A DNA stretch of 64,000 bases. Source: Chitinophaga sp. 180180018-3. Its GTDB lineage: Bacteria; Bacteroidota; Bacteroidia; Chitinophagales; Chitinophagaceae. Every line of letters begins with the position of its first letter. Positions within the stretch are counted from its first letter, which is position 1. Below the pieces are notes generated by a model that was not told the origin of the DNA, searched no databases, and worked only from the letters and a program-made list of their open reading frames with translations. Shown here piece by piece: positions 9,466 to 18,489 of this stretch. The stretch is from positions 5,332,001-5,396,000 of the forward strand of contig NZ_CP140772.1 in the NCBI RefSeq assembly GCF_037893185.1, written 5' to 3'. A program made the translations under genes and the position numbers.

Positions 9466-10191
9466 CTATTTTATCTCGAAGGTAGTTGTTGCGATATGAA
9501 ATGCTTTTTGATATTCCCTGCCACCAATTGTTCCGGGCTTTGTGTCAACCGCCGACACTTCCACCTGGTAGCCCCCCTGTTCTACGGCGTCAAATACCAG
9601 CTGATTGCTGCCATTAGCTGCTATATTGATATGCTTTCCGGAAGGAGAAAAAACAGTAATCTGATATTTCAATCCTTCCGGTAAAGTAGCGTGAAAGAAC
9701 ACTTTTTGGGTTCCTTTGCTTAAAACGGGTAAAATGCTCATTGGCAACAAACTTCTGTCGGGCGAAATAACATTGGCAACTGCATGATCATTTCCTATCC
9801 AAACATTGGTACAGGCATAAAAATAAGGTACAAAGGATCCGGTTCCGTCAAACGTCAACACGCCGATTCTTTCGTGTTTCAACAGTACCCGGTATAGTCC
9901 TTCTTCTTCCGGGGTAAACGTTGCGGCATAACAATCTTTCTGCGGTTTAGCTTCCAATTTGAACTGCTTCCCTGAAGGGCTTACTGCCCACAGGTCAAAT
10001 CCTTTTGCCATGCTCCATTCCTTACTGTCCAAAAGCTCCTTTTGCTGAGCTGGTTCTGCGAAGTATACAATTACTTCATGGGGAGTTCCCTTTTTGCCAG
10101 TACCTGATGTTTGAAGCCATAAAGCATGCGCTGATGCATTGTATGCCGATAATAATAGTAAAAGAGCGACAATAGCTTTGGGTAATTTCAT
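9466..10191 (-). CDS. DUF4198-like exported protein
   Basis: 241 residues with a cleavable signal peptide (MKLPKAIVALLLLLSAYNASA) followed at once by HALWLQ, the signature start of DUF4198 proteins. The body contains repeated beta-sandwich-like stretches (YAATFTPEEEGLYRVLLKHE). Many family members lie beside TonB-dependent metal receptors and are thought to be periplasmic metal-handling proteins. Here it is divergent from a siderophore-type receptor gene, which fits a role in metal acquisition, but the metal is not evident. Confidence 0.7.
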   Translation of the reverse strand: MKLPKAIVALLLLLSAYNASAHALWLQTSGTGKKGTPHEVIVYFAEPAQQKELLDSKEWSMAKGFDLWAVSPSGKQFKLEAKPQKDCYAATFTPEEEGLYRVLLKHERIGVLTFDGTGSFVPYFYACTNVWIGNDHAVANVISPDRSLLPMSILPVLSKGTQKVFFHATLPEGLKYQITVFSPSGKHINIAANGSNQLVFDAVEQGGYQVEVSAVDTKPGTIGGREYQKAFHIATTTFEIK

Positions 10192-10542
10192 GTTTTCGTA
10201 ATTCTAAATAATAAAAATGGATTTCCTGATTGGGTCAAAAACGCCTATCCCACAACATCAGCATATGAACGCTGATATCGGATACGGCTTAGCTACAGCT
10301 GGCGATATATGACATCATAAAAGTAGTTCCGCTATTTTAATATGATTTACGATTTCGGGAAAATAATTTATGATTTCGGGAAAGACATGCCTTGATAGTA
10401 TTTTCTGGTCCGTGTCCATAGTCTGATAAATTCCTGAATTCGTAAATGGTTTTTCCAAATTCGAAACCTGCCAATACATACCCTGTTTAATTTGCGCCCG
10501 TCTAAAAAAATATAGTTCAATAGCTGAATTAAAATATCTGAA
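10192..10542. other. Divergent intergenic region between DUF4198 and TonB receptor genes
   Basis: 351 bases, AT-rich, with no coding signal. It must hold the two divergent promoters. The one distinct structure is the pair of 18-base direct repeats at 10345-10383, listed separately. Confidence 0.6.
10345..10383. promoter_or_regulatory. Two 18-base direct repeats, 21-base period
   Basis: ATTTAYGATTTCGGGAAA occurs at 10345-10362 and 10366-10383, differing at one position. The 21-base period is two helical turns, as in tandem half-sites of AraC-type or response-regulator activators. The pair ends about 160 bases before the TonB receptor start. The cognate protein is unknown. Confidence 0.5.
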
Positions 10543-12948
10543 ATGAGTAAAAAAATCGTACTAATCACAGGGCTGCTCTTTTTCATAACTGTAGCATTCG
10601 GGCAAAACGCCATCAGTATAAAGGGAAGAGTATTAACGGCAGATGGCCGGCCCATCGAAGGAATTTCAGTATCACTTGATAAAAAAAACCTGGTAACAGC
10701 AACAGATTATACAGGGCAATATGTACTCAGAAATGTTCATTCGGGATCCTATCATCTTATTATTACCGGCATAGGACTAAAAGCTGTAACAGTTCCTGTT
10801 ACTGTTGGAACAACTGATTTACAGATAGCAGATGTGCATCTCACGGAAACTTACACAGCGTTAAGCGAAATCGTCATCAAATCGTATAAGACTAATAAGT
10901 TTGCCCAAAAGAGCAGCAGCTATGTATCTAAAATGCCATTGAAGAATCTTGAAAATCCGCAGGTATATACCAGTATAACCAAGGATCTTGTAGCAGAACA
11001 GGTAGCTTTCAGCATTGAAGACGCATTGAAAAATGCACCAGGTATTCAGAAAATGAGACAAGGATCCGGTCGTGGAGACGACGGAGGTACGTATTACAAT
11101 TCAAGGGGATTCAGTGTACAGGCCAAACTTCGCAACGGGATAGCAGGTAATGTTATTAGTGGCATCGACGTAGCGAACCTGGAACGCGTAGAAGTAATCA
11201 AGGGGCCATCAGCCACATTATTTGGCAATTCGCTTACCTCTTTCGGGGGCTTAATCAATCGCGTAACCAAAAAGCCGTACAAAGAATTTGGCGGAGAAGT
11301 AAGCTTCGCCACTGGCTCATACGGTTTCAACCGGCTCTCCGGCGATGTGAATATACCGCTGGATAGCGCTAAAACAGTTCTGGCACGTATTAATACAGCC
11401 GTAACTTCCGAGAACAGCTTCCAGGACCAGGGCTTCTCCAGGAACTTTGTATTCGCCCCCAGCCTTACCTACCTGGCGAATGATAAGGTGACTTTTAACT
11501 TCGATGCAGAACTTGCGGTTGGCGCCAACAGCTGTCCGCAATACTTCTTCTTTGAACAGCCTGTCAGTCAGCTTTCAGCAAATAATATCAGGGATATGAA
11601 AATCGACTACAAGAGATACTACGCCATTGATGATATATTTGTAAACCAACGTACCGGAAACTTTTTTGGAGAGATGGCCTACAAAATTTCCAAAAATTGG
11701 CACTCTCAAACAAATATCTCCTTTACTTCAGGATTCTCGGATGGCCCGCTGAGTGCATTTTATATTAAACCCAACGACTCGCTTCGGCGCATAGCCCAGG
11801 TAACAAGATCTACATTAAGCCAGGCAACGGAAGTACAACAAACTTTTAACGGCGATTTCCAGATAGGAAGCCTGCGCAATCGCGTGGTGCTGGGACTGGA
11901 TTATTTTAACCGCTATAGTAAATCTTCCATTTTCGTTGCTAATTTTGATCAGATTCCTGCTTATGGAAACATTCCTGCCTATACACGATTTAACCGGGCC
12001 AAACTGGATTCAGTGTTAAATAACCAAAGCACCATAAATCCTACTACTATTACCCAATCGAATACCTACAGCGCTTTTGTTTCAGATGTGCTGAATATAA
12101 CGGAGGATTTAATGGTATTGGCGGCACTTCGCGTAGACCATTTTGAAAACAAAGGTTCATATAATCTGACAACCGGACAAACAACAGATAAATATTCGCA
12201 AACGGCACTTTCCCCCAAATTGGGAATTGTGTTTCAACCAGTACATAACAAGGTCTCTTTATTTGCCAATTATCAAAACAGCTTTAATAACCAGGGTGTC
12301 TATTACGCTTTTAATGAACCATCCAATAACCTGGTACAAGTTTCCGCAAAGCCCGGCTTTGCAAACCAGGTTGAAGGCGGGATAAAGCTGGATTTATTCA
12401 ACGGACGCCTTTCTTCCACCATCTCTTATTACAATATTGAAGTTTCGAATGTGCTCAGAAGTGATATGCGCTTAGCTGGTGCATCCGTACAGGACGGAAC
12501 CCAATTGAGTAAAGGAGTTGAAGTTGAACTGATTGCCAACCCCGTTAACGGTCTGAATATCGTTGCCGGCTATGCCTATAATGATTCCAAAATGACAAAG
12601 GCCGATGCCGATGTGGAGGGAAGAAGACCTACGGGAGCCTCTTCACCTACGACCGCTAATTTCTGGATGAGCTACCGGATGCCCAAAGGCGTTTTAAATG
12701 GGCTGGGCGTAGGGTTTGGCGGTAATTACGCCAGCGAAAACAAAGTAGTGAATAGTGTGAGCACGGGCGTTTTCAGTTTGCCGGAATTTACCATTTTAAA
12801 TGCCTCTGTTTTCTATGATTACAGGAAAATAAGGGTGGCTTTCAAAATAGATAATCTCACCGATCAAAAATCATGGATTGCTTTGGGAAGTTCTTTCGGA
12901 CCTCAGAAGCTTAGAAATTTTGGCGCTAATCTGGTCTATAAATTCTAG
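10543..12948 (+). CDS. TonB-dependent siderophore-type receptor
   Basis: 801 residues. Signal peptide (MSKKIVLITGLLFFITVAFG), then a carboxypeptidase-regulatory-like domain (ISIKGRVLTADGRPIEGISV), then a plug domain containing SIEDALKNAPGIQKM and LERVEVIKGPSATLFG, then a beta-barrel ending in an aromatic residue (FGANLVYKF). The plug wording is typical of ferric-siderophore receptors. It would import a siderophore or similar ligand across the outer membrane. It is followed by a terminator-like hairpin and the remains of a PepSY gene, a common partner of such receptors. Confidence 0.88.
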   Translation: MSKKIVLITGLLFFITVAFGQNAISIKGRVLTADGRPIEGISVSLDKKNLVTATDYTGQYVLRNVHSGSYHLIITGIGLKAVTVPVTVGTTDLQIADVHLTETYTALSEIVIKSYKTNKFAQKSSSYVSKMPLKNLENPQVYTSITKDLVAEQVAFSIEDALKNAPGIQKMRQGSGRGDDGGTYYNSRGFSVQAKLRNGIAGNVISGIDVANLERVEVIKGPSATLFGNSLTSFGGLINRVTKKPYKEFGGEVSFATGSYGFNRLSGDVNIPLDSAKTVLARINTAVTSENSFQDQGFSRNFVFAPSLTYLANDKVTFNFDAELAVGANSCPQYFFFEQPVSQLSANNIRDMKIDYKRYYAIDDIFVNQRTGNFFGEMAYKISKNWHSQTNISFTSGFSDGPLSAFYIKPNDSLRRIAQVTRSTLSQATEVQQTFNGDFQIGSLRNRVVLGLDYFNRYSKSSIFVANFDQIPAYGNIPAYTRFNRAKLDSVLNNQSTINPTTITQSNTYSAFVSDVLNITEDLMVLAALRVDHFENKGSYNLTTGQTTDKYSQTALSPKLGIVFQPVHNKVSLFANYQNSFNNQGVYYAFNEPSNNLVQVSAKPGFANQVEGGIKLDLFNGRLSSTISYYNIEVSNVLRSDMRLAGASVQDGTQLSKGVEVELIANPVNGLNIVAGYAYNDSKMTKADADVEGRRPTGASSPTTANFWMSYRMPKGVLNGLGVGFGGNYASENKVVNSVSTGVFSLPEFTILNASVFYDYRKIRVAFKIDNLTDQKSWIALGSSFGPQKLRNFGANLVYKF

Positions 12949-12965
12949 AAAAAGTGCATGCCCGG

Positions 12966-12997
12966 GCCGGGAAGACGGCTTTGCTGCGCTTCCCGGC
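12966..12997 (+). terminator. Putative terminator after TonB receptor gene
   Basis: GCCGGGAAG (12966-12974) pairs perfectly with CTTCCCGGC (12989-12997) around a 14-base loop, 18 bases after the stop codon. Only a weak T tract follows (ACTTTAAAAA), so termination may be partial and the downstream small genes could still be read. Confidence 0.45.
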
Positions 12998-13061
12998 ACT
13001 TTAAAAATCATGATCGCGTCAACTGATATGTTCTATATCCAATCATTTTAACAAAATAAAA

Positions 13062-13240
13062 ATGAAAGTAGCTGCAGCAAAAAAATGGTTCTGGTGGCAT
13101 TCTGGGCAATATTCGACCTCGCTACAATTGCGGCATTGGCAACCGGGATATACCTCTGGATCAAAAGGCGAAATGCAGCCAATCAGCAATGGGTGTTAAT
13201 GGAAGAATCTGAAAAAAACATGCAGGATGCAACAAGATAA
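13062..13240 (+). pseudogene. Remnant of a PepSY-associated membrane protein
   Basis: Two frames carry the two ends of one family. From ATG 13062 the sequence reads MKVAAAKKWFWWH, like the start of PepSY transmembrane proteins. From 13085 a second frame reads FWAIFDLATIAALATGIYLW then IKRR, like their last helix, and runs to a stop at 13240 (51 residues from an internal ATG). Full family members have about 350-400 residues, so the middle has been lost and the ends are joined out of frame near 13098-13103. It lies directly behind a TonB receptor, where intact PepSY genes are often found. The 51-residue frame could still be translated as a single-helix protein. Confidence 0.6.
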
Positions 13241-13427
13241 AAGAAAGATATTAGTACGGTTATGGGAAATGCCGGTCTTATTATTTATCCTTACGCTGGC
13301 CGGCCTGATTATATGTCTAGTGTATGAAGGAATCTGGGATATCTTGTCCTGGATTACATTGGCAATTCCCATTGTACTTATAATGAAGTACCTTTACTGG
13401 CCCAGGCCGGATCATATGCAAAAATGA
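13227..13427 (+). CDS. Small membrane protein
   Basis: 66 residues with two hydrophobic helices (MPVLLFILTLAGLIICLVYE and DILSWITLAIPIVLIMKYLY). Its start codon overlaps the end of the PepSY remnant by 14 bases, as expected for the next gene in the same operon. Small proteins of this kind follow PepSY genes in siderophore loci. Whether it keeps a role without its partner is unclear. Confidence 0.55.
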   Translation: MQQDKRKILVRLWEMPVLLFILTLAGLIICLVYEGIWDILSWITLAIPIVLIMKYLYWPRPDHMQK

Positions 13428-13473
13428 TTTCAATCCTGGAGCAGGAAGCCAAAAGAGTGACAAATAACTATTT

Positions 13474-14073
13474 ATGACAGAATTTTGGGAGAACAGTTTT
13501 CAGGAGAAACAGGAAATGTGGGGACTCAACCCTACTAACTCCGCCCTGCTAACCGCAACAATGTTTGCTGATAAGGAAGTAAAAAAAGTACTAATTCCAG
13601 GCATAGGCTATGGGCGCAACGCGCAGGCTTTCATCAATAAGGGAATGGAAGTTACAGGTATTGAAATTTCGGCAACTGCCATCGAAATGGCGGCAAAGCA
13701 CTACACACCATCAGTAAAAATCTACCATGGCTCCGTGACGGATATGCCATTCGACAGTCATCATTACGACGGTATTTTCAGCCATGCACTCATTCATCTA
13801 CTGGACAAAGGTGAGAGAGCAAAATTAATCAGCGATTGTTACCATCAGTTAACCGGCGGAGGCTATATGGTTTTCACTGCCATATCCAGGAAAGCCCCAA
13901 CCTACGGACAAGGTAAATTAATCAGCAAAGATCGTTTTGAACAATTCGGAGGGGTGAATATATTTTTTTATGACGAAGAAGCCATCCAGGAAGAATTTGG
14001 CCCATATGGTCTCTTTCAGGTAGAGGAGATAGTTGAAAATTATCCGTTTTATTTGATTAAATGCAGAAAATAA
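13474..14073 (+). CDS. Class I SAM-dependent methyltransferase (TPMT-like)
   Basis: 199 residues. Opens with MTEFWENSFQEKQEMWGLNP and has the SAM-binding motif VLIPGIGYGRNAQAF, an acidic residue in VTGIEIS, and DGIFSHALIHLL. The opening and the length resemble thiopurine S-methyltransferase/tellurite-resistance-type enzymes, but the substrate cannot be deduced. It is preceded by the small membrane gene 46 bases upstream and may be co-transcribed. Confidence 0.75.
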   Translation: MTEFWENSFQEKQEMWGLNPTNSALLTATMFADKEVKKVLIPGIGYGRNAQAFINKGMEVTGIEISATAIEMAAKHYTPSVKIYHGSVTDMPFDSHHYDGIFSHALIHLLDKGERAKLISDCYHQLTGGGYMVFTAISRKAPTYGQGKLISKDRFEQFGGVNIFFYDEEAIQEEFGPYGLFQVEEIVENYPFYLIKCRK

Positions 14074-14168
14074 CCAGCGGATATCATTTTCATCTCTTCC
14101 TGTGATTTGTTTTTGTTCTTCAGTTAAAATGAGTTTTATTATAGGCAGTATTCGCTATCAACTCATTG

Positions 14169-14732
14169 CTACCACACTCCATGTCCTCCTACCGGAGAAT
14201 GGACAGGCGCATACATAGGTGCGTAGAATGGAGAATAACCATTATAAGTACCTCTACCCACACCAACACTTCCGGAAATAGAGAATGTCCTGTCATTACT
14301 GATGTACATCACCCCTATTTTAGCATCAGACCAGGCAGAGAAGTTGTTTTGCTGCATCCAGCTATTCCCCTTATTCGTCATAGGCTGATAAGGCATGTTG
14401 GAACGAAAAACGGCGGGCGTAGCTGATACTGCGCCAAAAGCAAACAGGTTATTGGTTAACTGACGATTCAGTTGCAACGACAACGGCACCGACAAGAAAG
14501 AACCTCCTCCTCCTTTAAATGCTACAAAGCCGGCAGAAACGCCTGCATACTTCGTTATAGACCATTTTGAACGGATATGGTTCGTATCATTTACGGGTTG
14601 CGGGCGATTAAAAGCTGACTCCCGGCGATTCACAGCGCCGGAGGAGGAATCTGTCTGCGCTTTTACAGCCAAACCAGACATTAAAACAGCAGCAAGAAAA
14701 ATGATCCGTAACATATATATGAAGATAAGCAT
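14169..14732 (-). CDS. Exported protein, possible outer-membrane barrel fragment
   Basis: 187 residues from the first ATG; MLRIIFLAAVLMSGLAVKAQ at 14714 is a better start because it gives a clean signal peptide. The mature part has alternating polar and aromatic residues (LSVPLSLQLNRQLTNNLFAF, AKIGVMYISNDRTFSISGSV) that suggest beta-strands of a small outer-membrane protein. The C-terminus is rich in Gly, Pro, Tyr and His. No family recognised. Confidence 0.5.
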   Translation of the reverse strand: MLIFIYMLRIIFLAAVLMSGLAVKAQTDSSSGAVNRRESAFNRPQPVNDTNHIRSKWSITKYAGVSAGFVAFKGGGGSFLSVPLSLQLNRQLTNNLFAFGAVSATPAVFRSNMPYQPMTNKGNSWMQQNNFSAWSDAKIGVMYISNDRTFSISGSVGVGRGTYNGYSPFYAPMYAPVHSPVGGHGVW

Positions 14733-14859
14733 CCTTTTTTTATTAAAATGCTAAGGGAATCACAATATATACCACTTATTTGCGGGCTGAGAGGGATCAC
14801 AATCGAACACTTTGTACTCATTCTGACTTTTGATCTATTCAGGCCGCTCCAATTCTTTT

Positions 14860-16500
14860 TTATTTTAATGTGTTCATCAGTTTAATCTGCTCTGCCGCAT
14901 CACCAGGAGCATATAATGCCTCTCGCCATAGGTACGACCTCCCTTTTTCTATCTCTCCCTGTTCAAGGTAATACTTTCCCAACTTCGTGCAGGCATTCTT
15001 CACCTGCCATTGTTCCCCATACCCTTTACTGTCTGCGAGTGAATGATACCATAGGCGAGCGCCCTCTCCATCATTCGTACTTTCATACCATCGTGCGATA
15101 GAGTCATGAACCTCAGGATTAAAATAGCCAGTCGAAATATAAGCCTTGATCGCACTTTCCATTTGTGTTTTTAAACTTTGGCTACCTATCTTTTCCAAAA
15201 GATAGATAAGAGATGGGTCCATTCTTTGAAATCGTGCTACATCATTTTGCGCCAGGTACTGCAGCAAAGTCTGAGCGACTCCTTTGGTTCCATTATAATT
15301 CTTTTCTACATAGTATTGGGTAAGCGCGTGGCTGAATACTTCGTCGTAGATGAGCGGATAAGCAGACGGCGTCTTCGTCTTCATCAAATCCTCATAAGAA
15401 AGATGTTCGCCATGTTGCAAAACAGCATGTTTAAAAAATGCAATGGCAAACGGAGAATTCAGCAAATTACCAAAACCCAACATGAACGGCTCGGAAGCAG
15501 CTACACTATTACTAAGTAAAATAAAGGCACGTTTTTCTTTTGGTATCCGGATAATAAGCGCCGCGTATGATTCTCCATATCCATAATGCCAGTGAACCTG
15601 CCTGTCGGCAATTTGTTGAGTTGACCAGCCTAACCCGTAAGGATTTTCCCTGCCACTATTGGTTACAAAAGGTGTTGTTAGTTTGTGATAACCATCCGCA
15701 CTAAGGAGGGTATTGTTATCCAGCGCTGAACTATACGCTACCAGGTCATCAATAGTCGTAAAAAGGTTTGTTGCAGGAAATAATGTGGTGGCCCCGGAGA
15801 GACCTTTGTCCGGGTTGAATTTTTGATGTTCACGATCCCATGAATAAGTCGTTACGACCTTTGCGGAGAATGATACATTTTGATAAGTCGGATACCCTGG
15901 AAAAGTATTCTTCATTGCAAGAGGCCTTAATATGTTTTTAGTCACTTCATCAGCAAAGGCCTCATAATGCTTTGTGTTGCCACTAATCTTCTCGAATACG
16001 CCGTACACGAAACTATAGCGGTTGCCATTGTAGATATAATTTGAACCGGGTTCCCCTTCAGAGGTATGACTAAGTACATGCTTAATCTTCAGGTTCGGCG
16101 TCACCAGCCGGTCGGGTGTGAGGCCGACCGGCAAAAAGGGATAATCCAAAATATAGTCGTCTATACTTGCTTTGCCCTGCTGCTCATATAACATGAGTGT
16201 TACCGCCGCAAACGTTTTTGTAAGTGATGCAACAGGGAATATATGGCTACGGCTGATAGGGATCTTTTTCTCAACATCTGCGAAGCCCTCGGTCTGCAGG
16301 AACACAACCTGGCCATCTTCTACTACTGCTGCCACCAGGCCAGGGATCTTAAGCGTTGCTGCATGCGTGGCAACGGCTTTGCGTAACGAAGTAAACTTAT
16401 CACCTCCAGTATTTGCAGAAGCATTAAAGGATAGTTGAGGGGTCAGGAGCGCGAGGGAGGCCATACCTGATTGTTTCATGAAAGTTCTCCGCGATGTCAT
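14860..16500 (-). CDS. Exported serine hydrolase, class C beta-lactamase family
   Basis: 546 residues. The N-terminus MTSRRTFMKQSGMASLALLT looks like a twin-arginine signal. The catalytic SxxK is in FPVASLTKTFA, and a later HWHYGYGES fits the third motif region. These features place it with beta-lactamase/D-aminopeptidase/esterase-type serine hydrolases (PF00144). The last ~130 residues are helical and repeat-like (KLGKYYLEQGEIEKGRSYLW), resembling a short TPR tail. Substrate unknown; resistance to beta-lactams should not be assumed. Confidence 0.8.
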   Translation of the reverse strand: MTSRRTFMKQSGMASLALLTPQLSFNASANTGGDKFTSLRKAVATHAATLKIPGLVAAVVEDGQVVFLQTEGFADVEKKIPISRSHIFPVASLTKTFAAVTLMLYEQQGKASIDDYILDYPFLPVGLTPDRLVTPNLKIKHVLSHTSEGEPGSNYIYNGNRYSFVYGVFEKISGNTKHYEAFADEVTKNILRPLAMKNTFPGYPTYQNVSFSAKVVTTYSWDREHQKFNPDKGLSGATTLFPATNLFTTIDDLVAYSSALDNNTLLSADGYHKLTTPFVTNSGRENPYGLGWSTQQIADRQVHWHYGYGESYAALIIRIPKEKRAFILLSNSVAASEPFMLGFGNLLNSPFAIAFFKHAVLQHGEHLSYEDLMKTKTPSAYPLIYDEVFSHALTQYYVEKNYNGTKGVAQTLLQYLAQNDVARFQRMDPSLIYLLEKIGSQSLKTQMESAIKAYISTGYFNPEVHDSIARWYESTNDGEGARLWYHSLADSKGYGEQWQVKNACTKLGKYYLEQGEIEKGRSYLWREALYAPGDAAEQIKLMNTLK

Positions 16501-16768
16501 AGTGGTAGATTTGATGCTACCAAAATATACAAATATTTACGTATATTATATTTATCTGGTTGTGATGTCTATGAAACAGTCTGAGCGCAGAACGCTGCAC
16601 CATCCGATTTCGTTGACCACTTCAGTCGGGTTCTGACGGACCATCTTTTTCCGATTCAAACTGACCATAGTTATCCGGCTTAAACTTACCACACCTATTT
16701 TCACAGGGAAAGACCGATAGCTGTAATTGGAAAAAGGGATACTCCTGGCAGCCAGTCAGCGATGAGTA

Positions 16769-17614
16769 TCACTCCGTACCACCATCATCAGCAAATTGTA
16801 GAATCATATCGGGTACCCGCTTATTTTCGTCCAATGCCAATTGCGATCTCAGATATTCCATTGGTTTTAAACCTGTAAAATGCGAGAAATCCTTTATAAA
16901 ATGAGCCTGATCAAAATAGCCATACCGGTGAATGATGGCAAACCAATCAATATGGTCTTTATTCTTTTGAATTTCCGTCACCACCTGACTTAATCGATGG
17001 ATCCTTTGCAGATATTTAGGGGAAAAGCCGGTATATGTTTTAAGCAGGTGTATGACATGTTTTTGTGAATAACCCGATTTTTGTATTAACCAGTCGAGGG
17101 GCTTGTCTATATGCTGGTTTATAAATTTCACAATATGATCGCCCATATTCTCCTCAACCGAATACTGTAAAAAATAGCGCTCGATCAATGCAACTCTTTC
17201 AGCAAAGGAGCTGGCATTGAGCAACTGTTCATGTAACCGCATAAAGGAACTTCCGAAAACTTCTTCTGCTTCAATACCCACCTCATCCAATACTGCTACA
17301 GGGATCCTGGTAAGCGAAAAAAAACCGCCGACCGTAAAGCGGATCCCCATGATAGTAGAATTCTGATTGTTTTTGTACATAATGGCCTGTTTCTGCGTGC
17401 CAGAGATCCAGGCATTCTTTACAACCTTCTTACTGCCGGTCATTATTTCCGGATAGACAGTATTTACAGTATTTTCATTCAACTCAATCACCAGGTTTAT
17501 ACCGCCCTGCGGTAGTTCCCTCAGGTAAGGAGTCGGTAATGCGCCGCTTACGTAAACGATGTGTTGAATAAAGTTGCACAGCGGATATTTTGGGATGTGC
17601 TGTTGTACCTGCAT
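16769..17614 (-). CDS. AraC family transcriptional regulator
   Basis: 281 residues. The N-terminal part (YPLCNFIQHIVYVSGALPTP, GIRFTVGGFFSLTRIPVAVL) resembles the sensor domain found in many Bacteroidota AraC proteins. The C-terminal DNA-binding part contains DWLIQKSGYSQKHVIHLLKT and FDQAHFIKDFSHFTGLKP. It stands alone, so its targets are not shown. Confidence 0.82.
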   Translation of the reverse strand: MQVQQHIPKYPLCNFIQHIVYVSGALPTPYLRELPQGGINLVIELNENTVNTVYPEIMTGSKKVVKNAWISGTQKQAIMYKNNQNSTIMGIRFTVGGFFSLTRIPVAVLDEVGIEAEEVFGSSFMRLHEQLLNASSFAERVALIERYFLQYSVEENMGDHIVKFINQHIDKPLDWLIQKSGYSQKHVIHLLKTYTGFSPKYLQRIHRLSQVVTEIQKNKDHIDWFAIIHRYGYFDQAHFIKDFSHFTGLKPMEYLRSQLALDENKRVPDMILQFADDGGTE

Positions 17615-17764
17615 GATTGATCTAAAGTTACGTTAGAAAAGATTCATAAGCAGTGGCTTTTGCAGATCTATCAGGATGGCATTTATCGAACACCTGCCAT
17701 GCTTTATATCCTATCCCACAATCATCTGATAATGAAGGAAAAAAGGGTTATTGATATACAAAAA

Positions 17765-17793
17765 AAGAGGAGCTTTTTAATAAAGCCCCTCTT
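17765..17793 (-). terminator. Rho-independent terminator of tRNA-Ser
   Basis: AAGAGGAGCTTT (17765-17776) pairs with AAAGCCCCTCTT (17782-17793) with one G-T pair and a 5-base loop. On the minus strand the stem is followed by a T run (positions 17766-17760). It lies 3 bases after the tRNA 3' end. Confidence 0.85.
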
Positions 17794-17795
17794 AG

Positions 17796-17880
17796 CGGAG
17801 AGTCAGGGATTCGAACCCCGGGACCTGTTACAGTCAACAGTTTTCAAGACTGCCGCAATCGACCGCTCTGCCAACTCTCC
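17796..17880 (-). tRNA. tRNA-Ser(TGA)
   Basis: 85 bases on the minus strand. The acceptor stem is formed by GGAGAGT (5' end at 17880) and ACTCTCC (17803-17797), with a discriminator G at 17796. The T arm GGTTCGAATCC is present, the anticodon loop CTTGAAA gives anticodon TGA (17846-17844 on the minus strand), and a long variable arm is present as in class II tRNAs. CCA is not encoded. A terminator follows. Confidence 0.95.
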
Positions 17881-18054
17881 ATGCCGCGAAAGTATAAAAG
17901 AGATTAATTCTAAAAAAATTTGTTTTTATATTTTTTTTCCTTAATAATCGCCCCCCTGGCCTAATCCACCTGCTCCACTTTTACGTATACCCGTTGGAGG
18001 TAGTTTCGTTCCCTGTTCGGCAAATGGTTCCATCACTTTTCCGTAAATTTAGTG

Positions 18055-18489
18055 ATGAACATATTTTTTGAAGGACCCGTTTTATGGTCTCAGATCGATG
18101 CTAATATGCATCTGCGCCACTCGGCTTATGCCGATTTCGCCGCCCAGGCAAGGCTCAGCCTCCTCGAAAAAGTAGGTATGTCTGCCGCGGATTTTATCCG
18201 CCTGCAACTCGGCCCCATCCTGTTCCGGGAAGAGCTCCTTTACCACCGGGAAGTAAACCCCAATGATACCATCCGGGTAACGTGTGAAATGACAAAGTGC
18301 CGCGCCGACGGATCCCGCTGGTCCATCCGGCATGAGTTGTTCCGCGGCGATGGCGTCAAATCAGCTACCATAGTGGTAGACGGCGCATGGATCGATACCC
18401 GCAAACGAAAGCTTGCAGCACTTTCCCCTGACCTGCTCGAGAAATTCAAAGCCGTTCCGCGCAGCAGCGACTTTGTAGAAGAAGGATGA
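18055..18489 (+). CDS. Acyl-CoA thioesterase, hot-dog (4HBT) family
   Basis: 144 residues from ATG 18055 (a GTG lies directly before it at 18052). The pattern GPVLWSQIDANMHLRHSAYADFAAQARL, with an Asp-x-x-x-His stretch, is typical of 4-hydroxybenzoyl-CoA thioesterase-like hot-dog enzymes such as YbgC. The acyl substrate is unknown. Its stop codon touches the convergent stop codon of the next gene at 18490. Confidence 0.78.
   Translation: MNIFFEGPVLWSQIDANMHLRHSAYADFAAQARLSLLEKVGMSAADFIRLQLGPILFREELLYHREVNPNDTIRVTCEMTKCRADGSRWSIRHELFRGDGVKSATIVVDGAWIDTRKRKLAALSPDLLEKFKAVPRSSDFVEEG

Noticed and set aside
16501..16768. Possible small gene or RNA between the hydrolase and AraC genes
   Set aside because: No frame with a start and ribosome binding site and no stable hairpin with a T run was seen.
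17660..17944. 94-codon open frame on the plus strand across the tRNA-Ser gene
   Set aside because: It runs through the tRNA and its terminator; this is the common false frame over an antisense tRNA.
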